Below, piece by piece: positions 1-13,800 of a stretch of DNA of 64,000 nt; the first letter of the stretch is position 1; each line of letters starts with the position of its first letter. The DNA comes from Lepidodermella squamata. Lineage: Eukaryota; Gastrotricha. Under the pieces are notes generated by a model. It did no database searches. It saw nothing but the letters and a program-made list of their open reading frames with translations, and was not told where the DNA came from. Position numbers and translations under genes: made by a program. The stretch spans positions 2,170,001-2,234,000 of the forward strand of contig JBLDXI010000007.1 of assembly GCA_047495785.1 (NCBI GenBank), given 5' to 3'.

Positions 1-322
1 ACACATAGGGGCGGCCTAATTACCGCGCGGCACGTACAGAAGCTACCTGTCATGACCACTGGCGCGTAATGCCGTTTCGGGCTATTAACGCATTATCATC
101 AACGTTTTTTTACAGAGTCATCGCCGCATATTATTAGGTTTATTCCTATCGGGCGGGCAGACAATAAATACAGGTGCAAAAGCGGCTGAGCATCTAAATA
201 TAGGTCATAACAATGGCGTCGATGACAGGCGGCGAATCTGAGATGCCCACGCTGCCGGGCCGGGCCGTTCCTCTGTGCGAAAACCATAAACACGCGCCAC
301 TGTTTACCCGGAACCGACTTGC

Positions 323-332
323 CCATATAAGG
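323..332 (+). promoter_or_regulatory. CArG box (distal)
   Basis: CCATATAAGG is a perfect CC(A/T)6GG serum-response-factor site, about 970 bp upstream of the actin ATG. CArG boxes are established regulators of animal actin genes. Function here is inferred. Confidence 0.5.
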
Positions 333-932
333 CGCGTTCCCTCAAAAACCACTCGACGTGTGTAACCGTTGTCGCGCTATACCGCTAATTATTGAGTACA
401 CAGTACACACACATACTATACGTTATACACCGGTTGTATAAACCGGGCTGTACCGAGAAATTCCGGGTTTTAACCGGCCAGGCCCGCCGCGAGCGCGAAC
501 AACGTAATAATGCGCACTTCGGAGTCCGTTTATAGAGCCCTGTCGGCATGCACACGCACACACATGGCTGCTGAAAAGGCAGGCCTATCAGCAGCCCCAT
601 CGACGCACAATATCAAGTATCATCGCCCGCGCGCCGTTGTTTTGACCGCGCACTGGAGCTAACAGACTGCCTGACTGACTGCTGGCAGTGATGCATTGTA
701 TGCTATGTAGATTTTAGCGAAACAACATCACCGGGCTTACATCGTTGAAGCGGCCAATAGATGATTGCTGCTGCTGCTGCCTGCCTAAACAACAATGGCA
801 GGCAGCAGTTTTTGGGCCGCCTGTTTTTGCCCGTGCGTCATCCTACCTACTGCAAAAATGGTGCCCGTCGGCACATGGCGATGATGTGTATATCTAGCCG
901 GCAGCGTGTATATAAGTAGCCGTTTCTTATTG

Positions 933-942
933 CCTTATAAGG
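933..942 (+). promoter_or_regulatory. CArG box (proximal)
   Basis: CCTTATAAGG is a perfect, self-complementary CC(A/T)6GG site. It sits just downstream of the TATA-like run GTATATAAG (about 908-916), a typical actin promoter arrangement. Whether the TATA-like run or the CArG core serves the start site is not resolved. Confidence 0.6.
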
Positions 943-1222
943 GCGGAGCAGCTTTCGGCTTTGTTATACAAGAAGTTCGCGTACAGGTACCTGGAGCATG
1001 CATATACAACGGCGCAAAAAGAGAGCGAAAGTCATCGCGTTTCTGCGCTCGCTCGTTCTTTTGTGTATATCCGCCGCGTGTTTAACAAAGGATAGTAGCC
1101 GCGCCACGTAACATCATACAGGTATCTATCGCCGTGCTGCTGCTGCTTCGTTTTGAATAATCATCATTTGTCTACATCTCAAGCCGAAAGCCGAGCAGGC
1201 AGCCGCTGCGGGTCATTGTACG

Positions 1223-1232
1223 TTTTTTCCAG
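1223..1232 (+). promoter_or_regulatory. Candidate 3' splice site in actin 5' leader
   Basis: TTTTTTCCAG ends at 1232, 70 bp before the actin ATG. Actin genes often have an intron in the 5' leader, and nematode genes are often trans-spliced at such a site. A possible donor, CAG|GTATCT, lies at 1121/1122. cDNA would decide. Confidence 0.35.
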
Positions 1233-1290
1233 CTGTAAAGTAACAAGCAGTTTCTCCTGCATTAACTCGCCTTTGCGCTTTGCTGTATAA

Positions 1291-3115
<1,825 letters not shown>

Positions 3116-3576
3116 ACGCCGCGCGTCTACCTAAGTAGCCGCCGTCGAAACAATGCGCAGCTTCATACCTGTTTCAAAACCCCTATAAACTGAATCTCTA
3201 CTCAGAATCAATATTCAAACTTATTGTTTTATCGATTCAATGTTATTACTGTAAGTTGTACGATGATGATTTCAAGATTAACACAACACGCTACTGCCAA
3301 AGATTCATGTGTACAAAGTCTGGACTCGAATAGAAGGGTTGCAATACACTTTTCTATTCCAGTTCACATTTATATCTCGGAACAATCAATAACGTGCTAA
3401 TCATTTCGACAAGTGGCGCCCGGTTTCGGGCAACGCTGTGGAAAACTGCTGATTCAATGGTGCTATTGTGTATATAAAATTTCTGTACGTTCGATCGTAG
3501 TCCTACAAATGCAATAGGTTCAAATCATATGAAACCGTTCGGCAAGAACCGCGAACCTTGGTTATTTTTGTCCTGA

Positions 3577-3582
3577 AATAAA
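3577..3582 (+). terminator. Actin poly(A) signal candidate
   Basis: AATAAA lies 462 bp after the actin stop. No closer canonical hexamer was seen in the 3' flank. Confidence 0.5.
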
Positions 3583-3739
3583 AAACTGATACCTTACTAA
3601 GCGAGTTGACTTTTGTAACAAAAACACAGGCAGTCAATTTCAGTTGTTCGATACTTTTGATTCAATTGAAAATCTCAAGTTTACACTATATAGCCGACTT
3701 CAGGTCAGAAAACAGAAAGAAACTTCTTAAGATAATCGG

Positions 3740-3890
3740 CAAAAATGATGAGCCTGCGTGAGGATCAGCCTGTTGTACACATGAACCAAGGCTTGAGGCC
3801 TTGCAGGGCTGGGAATCGAACCTAAAAACTCTGTCAAGCCAGTCACAAGCTTCACAACCAATCGCCACGAGCCTGTTCATATTCGGCGCT
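3740..3890 (-). mobile_element. tRNA-like (Pol III promoter) remnant, possible SINE
   Basis: On the minus strand there is a perfect B box, GGTTCGATTCC (near 3812-3822), with an A-box-like TGGCGATTGGTT (near 3860-3871) at about tRNA spacing. The cloverleaf is incomplete, so this is more likely a tRNA-derived SINE or decayed tRNA than a working tRNA. The rest of 3583-4250 shows nothing recognisable. Confidence 0.35.
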
Positions 3891-4252
3891 ATTGAAAAGT
3901 TGGTTTTGAAGAGCACGCGATTCATTATTTATAAGCGACTCCAAAGCAGCGTATTTAGCTAGAACCAGTGGCTAAATTGGACATGCTGTTGAAAAAAATC
4001 GATGGTTCAGCTCCCATCAAAACGATGCATTTCTTTCTCGAACAGATTGGTCAGAGGTTATGCTAGGTGAATGGTGATTTATAAATGACTGTCGTAACAC
4101 CTTCGAAGAGGTCATTTGTTCGCTGGCTAAAAGTGACAAGTGAGAAATAAAATTCAAATATTTGGCGTAATTTTTCGGGATTCTTATTTCATTTATTACT
4201 ACCGTTATTTATTGGTGCTTATTTTGCGATGATAAAGGGATATATCTCTAGG

Positions 4253-4453
4253 TATATCGCTCCTTCCGCGCCAGAACAGTGCGCCGGAAATAGAAACAAA
4301 TGGTGTAATGCATTTGATGCGCAGAAAAAACTGGCGTTAACTTTTTTCTAGCGATCAGGCACGCGACTGACTTGGCGAAGATGCAAAAAGTCAGTTTTAC
4401 GCCATTTGTTTCTATTTCCGGCACACTGTTCTGGCGCGGAAGTCGCGATATAT
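4253..4453. mobile_element. Foldback MITE, about 200 bp
   Basis: The two ends are inverted copies of about 55 bp: 4253-4307 and 4397-4453 share TTCCGCGCCAGAACAGTG and GGAAATAGAAACAAATGG in opposite orientation. There is no coding capacity. The superfamily is unknown. It lies in the A-gene upstream region. Confidence 0.6.
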
Positions 4454-4711
4454 CCATTGAAATTCGGTAATATATCGGATTATGGCACTTTATCGAGAAA
4501 TGAGACGCAAAACTAGAAAAGAGGTCATATTGCTAAATGCTAAATGTCGGTGTTTTGTTGGAAAAACAGCAGCTGGCGCGTATTTATTTTATCGCACGAC
4601 TCCCCTTTTTGTTTTTCACGATTTATGTATAACATTATCGGCCTTTTTCTTCTAGTGTCTCGCGAATGAGGGCGCAGTGGCCAGTTCGAAAAAAGTTGAA
4701 TCACGCTTGAC

Positions 4712-4740
4712 GCTCGTGCCAGGAAGAGCGCGTGCCCTTT
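4712..4740 (+). promoter_or_regulatory. Conserved upstream block, copy A
   Basis: GCTCGTGCCAGGAAGA followed by KCGCGYGCCCTTT is kept at the same distance (about 130-140 bp) before the start codon in copies A, B, D and F, and truncated in E, while the surrounding sequence diverges between the A/B and D/F subgroups. I infer a promoter element or 5' leader signal of the family. Confidence 0.45.
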
Positions 4741-4841
4741 GCAATATCAAAACATATTTTGGTTTTGAGACCAAAAGCCTCAATAATTATACATCAATTC
4801 TCGAATTTCTCCAACCGGCTTAGAGTTATTTAACTGCGAGT

Positions 4842-7800
4842 ATGAATAAGAATTTGATGGCGCGATATTTTCGGCTCGTTTACACGTTTAGCCTGTTCCG
4901 CGTGCTGTGGGGTGCGTGGGGGGACGAGGTTACGGCAAATTTTGAATTCAATAATGCGGACCCGAATGTACCATCGATAAACATGACAATGTACAAGGGT
5001 ACTTTCGATGGCTTTTCACCGGGTCAGCCACCTGCAACACCGTGGCCCTTGCCTATCCCATATACATTCAACAATGGCACCTGGTATTATTATAGCCCCG
5101 GCTTTTTAGATGTCTGTATGTTAATCTTCGTTACCATTTCCGAAAAAATTAATGATGACCCCATCATTTTTTATTATCAGCCCCAGTTGACAGACAGGTT
5201 TACAAGCTGGCCATAGCGTATATTGAATCGGTTACTTGTTTGCGCTTTGTGGAACGATCATCCATCGGTTGGAATGAGCCTAACTCGATCTTCTTCATAG
5301 GAGGGCTTGGGTGAGTTTCGTTTTCTGAGCTGCGATTTCAAACACTCATCTGCCGTTTGTATTACGCTTATAGAGACACAAGCGGCTATCATTCAACGAC
5401 TTATCCTTTGAGGGTTATCTCAATCAATAACCACGTCGACTGGGACGATTATTATTACGCGGTGAGTTTCAGTCTTCTTCCGTCGTATTATTAGAGCGAA
5501 ATCATTCGGATTAGGTGCCTAGCGCGATTAGAAAGATTGGCTACGCCCTTGGACTTACATATGAGTACAGACGGCCCGATCGGGATCAATATGTCGTTCC
5601 TTTCCCAGGCTATGAGAACAGGTTAAAAATCTCAAATTTATTACAAAAACAAAGGAATTTTCTGTTCTATCAGTTTCCCCATCAACCCGGCGCAAACTTA
5701 CTACAATGCAACGCCGTTCGACTATGAGTCACTGTTCAATCCGGCGATGATAGGACGAGGCCAGCTATTGCTTCCGGACAGGTACCCGATCGATCGGCGT
5801 TATGTTGCATCTGTTGGCCAGTCTGCATGGATGTCGTTGCTCGACACGATTAAGCTGAACACACTGTACAAGTGCTTTGGTGAGTAAATTAAATGTCAAA
5901 TCGTTGGGACGCAAATCAAACATTTCCTTAAATATAAATCGAGCCTATAATGGTTGTAGCGCAATACATTAAAATGCAATTATTCGTGATTTATTTCGCA
6001 GATCCGGCTCCGTGCAAAAACCCGGCAATTTCATGCAAAAATGGGGGCTATCCTAATCCGAGTGTCAACTGCACAAAATGCGTGTGTCCGGCTGGCCTCA
6101 GCGGTGATTTTTGCGACATTCCATATCCGACGGATCCGGCGAACGGTTGTTCCGGCGAAATCTACGTCCCGCCTTGTACTAAAGTTGATATTGCTAGCCC
6201 TAGCAATCGAAATTCGAGCTGTTCATGGATTGTTAAAACAGTAGGAATGTTTTCCGTGTCAAACTTGCTACTATTTATTCCGCTAGGGTAATACAAGCGG
6301 ACTAGTGTTTGGTTTCCCCGAATGGCCATGGCTGGATTATTACAGTCAGTAATAGTTTTAACAACCTGGAAACTACATTCTCTCGCAAAATATTTTCAAG
6401 GTACTGTGGATTGTCTGAACTTTGTTCTCATTAGAGACCTTGGACCCGAGGGTTATCCCGGATTCAGGTAACTTTGGCTACGGCAGAGCAATTTGCGTTT
6501 ACTTGAGTTTTGGTATTGTAAAGGTTCTGCAGGATCAACGCCATTTTCGGTCGCGTTTTCGTGACAAACAAGAATCAAGCCTTACTGCTCTTCAACCTTC
6601 CTAAGCCAGGCCAGAGCGCCAAAGTCACAGTTTACGCAACGTGTCCAGGCGTGAAAGCGACCGAATTGAACCGTGAATGCGCAATCACCCAGAACTTGTT
6701 CGACTACGAAGGCTCTCTATCGAAAACCATTACGGGTGAAACATGCGCGCGCTGGAATAACACTAATTCCCTTCGTTACTTTTGGGTTCCGAGAGGCGAT
6801 TTTACTGGGGCTGGAAATGCTTGCAGAAGTTCAGCGTCCTCTGATTTGCATTGCGTGAATTCTAACGGCGGCTTTGTCCAATGCCAAGGCGCTGACAAAG
6901 TCAAAAGCTGCAGTAAGTTGAGGGCATGATTTATTTCATCAATTCATCAAGCTTTTTCTTAATGACCTTGATTTGATTTAATTTGATTTCTTCAATAAAT
7001 CACCGGTCACTTCTAATCAAATCACCAACAATGGAAAAATGGCTTAAATCACAATCATCAAATCAAATTCTCTGATTTTTCTATCACTGTAAAAGACGAG
7101 GAAACCTCCAACCTTTTTCCAAGTTACCCTCAAATTGAACGTTTTGCCCAAACGCTAACGACCAGTCGAAAATTTCGCTTTTGTTAATTCGATGATAGCG
7201 AAATTGGCTGTCCGTTGCATCAATGCTAAAACTGGACAATTCGAAGCCTGTAGGCCGTACTGCCCTGAGGGCGAAACTCCGTTCAAGGAATGGACCACTC
7301 GTTATACCGACACCTGTGAAAAAGGCGTGAGTTGATTTTCTTATTGCTTGTAAATCCTACCTAAAATTTCATGTTGCAGAACGTAAGAAAATGCGTCAGC
7401 GGCTCAACTTTCCGATGCATTGCTGGCGACCAAGGCTGCCTGGCAAATGAGACAAAAATCGTAAGGAATTACAATCTAAAATATAATTTTAACGCGTTGC
7501 TAAACTCTTTTAGTCGCCACTGTTCAATACTTTCGCGTATTTTGGTCGCAATCTCCTCGCTTGCAACCATCGAGCCGATCTCAATTGGGTACGTCTCGTT
7601 CTAAATTTCGGAAATGCCTCATTGTTAGAGTCTCGTGCTCGCAGAAATATGTTCGCTGTTATCGGAATGCTCCGAACAAGCCGTTTGCCGACTGTCGACG
7701 TGCCGATATCGGCTGCCGTGCACCATCCGAGGTTATTTTTTCGCCGGTGAAGGCTTGAGACTAAGACTAAAGAATTTCTCTTTTTCAGGTTTCCGATGGC

Positions 7801-7848
7801 AAGTCGCCACCGTACTCGGATCCCTACCAATGCTATCAAGGAGTTTAG
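4842..7848 (+). CDS. Astacin-like pseudoprotease with EGF, CUB-like and Cys-rich regions (copy A)
   Basis: Fourteen exons: 4842-5115, 5181-5310, 5374-5461, 5515-5621, 5674-5879, 6002-6240, 6287-6344, 6437-6467, 6524-6912, 7199-7326, 7380-7460, 7514-7588, 7645-7731, 7789-7848; 650 residues with no internal stop. Order: signal peptide (MARYFRLVYTFSLFRVLWG), astacin domain (about 68-268), EGF-like region (273-306), CUB-like region (about 318-507), C-terminal module with 12 cysteines. Astacin hallmarks are clear: WPLPIPY, TCLRF, YRRPDRD, YNATPFDYES, VGQSAW, LYKC. The zinc motif is replaced: H-E-H-H become R170, K171, Y174 and Y180, with G177 and E181 kept; the Met-turn SVMHY is SLFNP. It should be secreted and non-proteolytic. 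A second start at 4857 (MARYF) matches the D/F start. B is its tandem sister, 6 kb downstream. Confidence 0.88.
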
Positions 7849-8086
7849 CTGAAAAGCACGATGTTGCGCTTAATTCTACGGAGCGGACTTATTCTCAGCC
7901 TAATCAACTACATACTGATAAATCATTAGAAAATTGCGACATGATTTATTTGACCATCCATACACTATTTTGAATTAAAGCCAATCTACTGTTGAGAAAT
8001 CAGCATGCCACGTTGGTGGACTTGAAGCGAATATAGGAATTATATTGATGCATGTTATTTTTCTTTGTGGAATCAAACCATAGATA

Positions 8087-8092
8087 AATAAA
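8087..8092 (+). terminator. Poly(A) signal candidate, copy A
   Basis: AATAAA about 240 bp after the stop, following CCATAGATA. An AATAAA lies at the matching place after copies B, C2, D and E. Confidence 0.5.
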
Positions 8093-8407
8093 TATCTTGT
8101 AGTTGTAGTTCGTCAAGCTAGCTGCTAATATTTTTGTTGTCAACACACTTTCGAAGACAGCAGTCGGTCATCATAATGAGTGTTAAATGGGCTAGAATGA
8201 GGCGTGAATAACGCACTGACTGCAGTGGTTTCAAATCATCCATATCACTCAAATCGCGAGCCGTCGCTGCACAAATTTGAAAACCTCCCAACGCTGCCCT
8301 AAATCTGCACAAAGATCGCGAGAAACGTCAGGAGATAAGCACGTTCATCGGTCAAGAAATTTCAGCTGGAGTTCGCCAGGCGTAGCCTAAAATCGGCGAT
8401 CGGCGGT

Positions 8408-8760
8408 TATTTAGTCAGTTTTTTTTATTTACCGCGGGGCCGTGGCCCGGGTTTTCGGAGGCGCTTCTGATGGTGGGGCACTTCCTCCTAGACAGATGCC
8501 TGCTGTCCCCCATTGCTCGCCGCTGGTTTTGGGGCGGGGCGGGGGAAGTGATGATGGGTCACTGCACACGTGTAACCTACGCCCGCCCCATCGCGAGCCT
8601 CAAGCAAGTGTTTCAACTTGTACTCGAATACCGTAATTTTGTTTAATCCAGCGACTTCGGTCGGCCGCTGTCGTGATGACAAATTCTTGTGCAGACGCGG
8701 GCGTTGAACCCGTGCCTCACTAGAACCACACTAGCATACCCTATGCTAGTCGCCTAATTT
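8408..8760 (-). mobile_element. tRNA-derived SINE, minus strand
   Basis: On the minus strand the right end has a T-arm-like hairpin, CGGG-TTCAACG-CCCG, near 8700-8716, with a short TAGCATAGGGTATGCTA hairpin upstream. The left end is a GGTAAATAAAAAAAA tail. Head and tail order fits a SINE. The tail resembles those of the LINE ends near 18.4 and 24.0 kb. The body is GC-rich, unlike its flanks. Confidence 0.45.
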
Positions 8761-9245
8761 ATTTATTTAGTTATTTAGTCACAATGTTCGGTCATCAACT
8801 CTAGGATTTTCGACATACTGGTCATATTCTCTTCGATTTAGAAAGTTTCGCGATCGAAATACCGCCTTGGCTTTGTCCCTTCAACAGTAGCCCTAGCGTA
8901 GACTTAGCGACTTGCCACGGTGTAGGTAAAACATGTCTTAGCCCAAGGTAAAGCCTATCGTAGGCCTATGACCCTAACGTAGCCCTAAAAATGCATGACT
9001 GACCAACCGAAGATGAATTTTTTCATCCCTGACCTCTTTGCGAGAGTTAAAAGCCCCGCATTTTAACTGCTGAAAATTGTGGAAGTGATTTTAATCTTAA
9101 TCTCATGAATATTGACAATGAACGCGACTTCAAGGGAGTCAGCTTGCTGGGACTAGAACTGAGCTATACAAAACAATAAACCGACCAGCGTCAAAAGCTT
9201 GGTCAAAAGCAATGAAAGTTTAAAAAGTTTAAAACGGAATTGATA

Positions 9246-10170
9246 GAGGACCCCGCCCTAATTTCGGCCACTTCCTAAATTCGGCCGCTGCGTCCTAACT
9301 TCGGCCACCGGCCGAAATTTGGACACGAAGTGCTGTGCAGCAGTTTTATTTGCACGCAATTCAAGAACTTTGCATTGTTGGGCCCATCTATTTCATGATT
9401 TTCAAGCACGTGATCGCAAAAAATAATTCTAAATTCGAGCGAGCGGGCTTATGTCGCTTCTCGAGTGCTCAGTTACCGCTACTTTGCAGGTAACATTTTC
9501 CTGAAACTGGCTCTTTAAAATTTACTGCTTTCACCTCAATAATTACCAGCTAAACGCCAGCTTCATTTTGGTATAAAGTATTCTATCTAAAACCGCCAAG
9601 GTGAAGAGATCCAGAGGGCCAATTTTAGGGTTTTTGAGGGTTTGATTCCAAAAATTAGCAGTCAATAGGGGAATTGAATTCGGGAAAACAATATCAATAC
9701 TCTCATTCTACAGAAGGCAAGGCATTTTTAGATATTTTTCTAGAATTTTAGAAAGTCAACCGCAGTTGGGCTATTAGGTAGAAAACAAGTTATCAAACTT
9801 GTACCTGTCAAAACAAGTTTGAGTTTCAGGCATCACGTCGTCAAGGAAAAGCTCACAGGTGAAGCAACAAAGGCGGTTTTTATAGTCAGCTTTTTGAGAC
9901 AAATCTAACGATACCAAACTTATGGTATTAGTGTACCTGGATGAGGTGGCCGAAATTAGGGCACCCCGCTCCCTAATTTCGGCCGGGTGTCTGGGTGACT
10001 AAAAAATTAGCCATAAATCAAGGTAAAATCGTCCGGACTTGCGGAAAGCGGCATTCGATAGCCTAATAACGCCTCTTTAATTCTGCTTATGCCGAATATT
10101 TTCTGAAAATTTACCTGGCTGGCGAAGTCGGAAAAACCTGAAAAGCGGCCGAAATTAGGGCGGGGTCCTC
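9246..10170. mobile_element. TA-flanked inverted-repeat element, 925 bp
   Basis: The ends are inverted copies of GAGGACCCCGCCCTAATTTC, and each end abuts TA, the usual duplication of Tc1/mariner-type insertion. Extra copies of CCTAATTTCGGCC and its complement lie just inside both ends and near 9950-9985. No transposase was recognised. Part of it recurs inverted in intron 5 of copy D. Confidence 0.7.
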
Positions 10171-10703
10171 TAATGGATGTTTCAGACAAAAAACGTTTAT
10201 GAAATATCTCCATTTTATCAACTTGAAATCGGCAAAGACAAAGTGGGAAACTCGCGAGGAGAAAATCGCCAAACCTAGCAAGAAGTCTATCGATCAAATT
10301 TTGATAGTCCATAATTTCAGCAGCCCTTAAAAGGAAAAATTACGAAATTTGCCCCTTTAGATTAAGGTGGCTGGATCTATCGATTAGTCATTGTTTATAA
10401 CAAGATACAAGATTTTGGAGCCTTCTATCCCACTATAATACCAATCGATGGCCTGTTTTCAATTCGATCTTCTTTAAAGATTAGAAGAACTTAATCGCAC
10501 ACCTAGAAAAGAGGTCATATTGCTAAATGCTAAATGTCGGGGTTTTGTTGAAATAACATCATCTGGCGCGTATTTATTTTATCGCACATCGCACGACTCC
10601 CCTTTTTGTTTTTCATGATTTTAAAAAATTATCCGCCTTTTTTCTAGTGTCTCGCGAATGAGGGCGCAGTAGCCAGTTCGAAAAAAGTTGAATCACGCTT
10701 GAC

Positions 10704-10732
10704 GCTCGTGCCAGGAAGAGCGCGTGCCCTTT
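10704..10732 (+). promoter_or_regulatory. Conserved upstream block, copy B
   Basis: Same block as at 4712-4740, 102 bp from the block's end to the start codon. The A and B upstream regions match nearly throughout from about 10500. Confidence 0.45.
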
Positions 10733-10833
10733 GCAATATCAAAACATATTTTGGTTTTGAGACCAAAAGCCTCAATAGTTATACATCAGTTCTCGAATTT
10801 CTCCAACCGGCTTAGAGTTATTTAACTGCGAGT

Positions 10834-13800
10834 ATGAATAAGAATTCGATGGCGCGATATTTTCGGCTCGTTTACACGTTTAGCCTGTTCCGCGTGCTGT
10901 GGGGCCTGAATGGGCAAGAGACAGCAAAAATTTACTTATTCAATAATGCGGACCCGAACGTACCGCCGATAAACATAACAATGTTTCAGGATACTTTCGA
11001 TGGTTATTCACCGGGTCAGCCACCTGCAACACCGTGGCCCTTGCCTATCCCCTACACATTCAACAATGGAACCTGGTACACTTTTAGGCCCGGCGGCTTA
11101 AATGTTTGTAAGTTGATCCGTGTTATAATTCCTGGAAACTACAGATAGATTGTTTCATTAGCTCCGATTGAGAGACAGGTTTACAAGCAGGCCATAGCGT
11201 ATATTGAATCGGTTACTTGTTTGCGCTTTGTGGAACGATCATCCATCGGTCTGAACGAGCCTAACTCGATCCTCTTCATAGGAGGGTTTGGGTGAGTTTG
11301 GGTTCTATTCTTATCTTAAAAAGCTGCGATCCTCATCTCTGCCGTTCGTATTATACGATAGAGACACATATGGCTATCATTCAACTGATCTTCCTTTGAG
11401 GGTTGTCGCAAACTACAACAACGCTGGCTACAGGGATTTTGTTTACGCGGCAAGTTTCAGTCTTCATATTTCCCGCCGTATTATTCGAGCGATATCATTG
11501 TGATCAGGTGCCCAACGCAATTAGAAAGATTGGCTACGTCCTTGGCCTGACATATGAGTACAGACGGCCTGATCGGGATCAATACGTCGTTCCTCTGCGA
11601 GGCTACGAGAACAGGTTCAAATTCTCGAATTCTGGTTATCAAATAATAAGAAACAATTTTCTGTTTCCTCAGTTTCCCCATTAACCCGGCCCAAACTTAC
11701 TACAACGCAACGCCATTCGACTATGAGTCACTGTTCAATCCGGCGATGATAGGGCGATATGGGCTATTGCTTCCTGACAGGTACCCGATCGATCGGCGTT
11801 ATGTGGCCAGTGTTGGCCAGTCTGCCTGGATGTCATTGTTCGACACGATCAAGCTGAACACACTGTACAAGTGCTTTGGTGGGTGAATTAACTGTCAGAT
11901 CTTTGGGACTCGTATCAATAAGTAGCTCCTTCGATTAAAATCGAGCCTCTATAATAATCGCAGCGCAAATCTTTACTTTTAAAATGCATTTCTCCATGAA
12001 TTGTTTGCAGATTCGGCCCCCTGCAAAAGCCCGACAATCTCATGCAAAAATGGAGGCTATCCTAATCCGAGCGCCAACTGCTCGAAATGCGTGTGTCCGG
12101 CTGGCCTCAGTGGTGATTTTTGCGACATTCCATATCCGACGGATCCGGCGAACGGTTGTTCCGGCGAAATCTACGTCCCGCCTTGCACTAAAGTTGATAT
12201 TGCTAGCCCTAGCAATCGTAATTCGAGCTGTTCATGGATTGTTAAAACGGTAGAAATATTTTCCGTGTCAAATTTACTGCTACTTTTTGCCGCTAGGCTA
12301 ATACGAGCGGACTAGTGTTTGGTTTCCCGGAATGGCCAATGCTGGAGGGATACAGTAAGTGATTATACCAGTTTTACTTGAGACAACATTTACTTGCATA
12401 AAATTTTCTAGATTATTTGGATTGTCTGAACTTTATTCTCATTAGAGATCTAGGACCCGAGGGTTATCCCGGATTCAGGTAACGTTGGCTACGACAGAGC
12501 AATGGATTTGGGTTTACTTGAGTTTTGGTGTTGTGAAAATTAGGTTCTGCAGGATCAACGCAGTTTTGGGACGCGTTTTCGTGACGAACAAGAATCAAGC
12601 CTTACTGCTCTTCAACCTTCCTATGCCAGGCGAGAGCGCCACAGTCACAGTTTACGCAACGTGTCCAGGCGTGAAAGCGACCGAATTGAACCGTGAATGT
12701 GCAATCACCCAGAACTTGTTCGACTACGAAGGCTCTCTATCGAAAACCACTACGGGTGAAACATGCGCACGCTGGAATAGCACTGATTCACTTTATCACT
12801 ACTGGGTACCGAGAGGCGACTTCAATGCGGCTGGAAATGCATGCAGAAGTTCAGCGTCCACCGATTTGCATTGCTTGAATGCTAACGGCGGCTTTGTCCA
12901 ATGCCAAGGCGCTGACAAAGTCAAAAGCTGCAGTAAGTTGAGGGCTCCATTTATTTCTTCAAACGTTTTCTATCACTGCAAAAGACGGGTATAACTCTCC
13001 TCTAACTGTAATTCCAAGCTACCATCAAATTGAGAGTTTCGTGGAAATGCTATTGACCGATGGAATAGTTCACCAAGCGATTGAGCTATTCGCTTATTTA
13101 GAAGAAGTATGATAGAAATATTTCTAGAAGTTGGTCAAAATCGAAATGGAAGTCGTATTTTGTTTTTTGTTCATTCGTAAAATTAGGAAGAAATTCAAAT
13201 TTCTGAAAACCTACTTTAAATATTCGCTGAATCGATGTCGAACTATCTATTCGATTATAGCTAAATTGGCTGTCCGTTGCATCAATGCTAAAACTGGACA
13301 ATTCGAAGCCTGTAGGCCGTACTGCCCTGAGGGCGAAACTCCGTTCAAGGAATGGACCACTCGTTATACCGACACCTGTGACAAAGGCGTGAGTTAATTT
13401 TCTAATTGCTGATAGATCCTACATAGTTTTATGTTGCAGAACGTAAGAAAATGCGTCAGCGGCTCAACTTTCCGATGCATTGCTGGCGACCAAGGCTGCC
13501 TGGCAAATGAGACAAAAATCGTACGGAATTTTAATCCAAAATCAAGTTTTATCACGTTGCAAAACTCTTTTAGTCGCCACTGTTTAATACTTTCGCATAT
13601 TTTGGTCGCAATCTCCTCGCTTGCAACCATCGAGCTGATCTCAATTGGGTACGTCTCGTTCTAAATTTCGGAAATGCCTCATTGTTAGAGTCTCGTGCTC
13701 GCAGAAATATGTTCGCTGTTATCGGAATGCTCCGAACAAGCCGTTTGTCGACTGTCGACGTGCCGATTTCGGTTGCCGTGCACCATCCGAGGTTATTTTT

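Noticed and set aside
99-600. Short minus-strand ORFs upstream of actin
   Set aside because: No recognisable motif, no splice context, and they overlap promoter elements.
4842-7848. Active astacin metalloprotease annotation
   Set aside because: All zinc ligands and the catalytic Glu are substituted in every copy that retains the exon.
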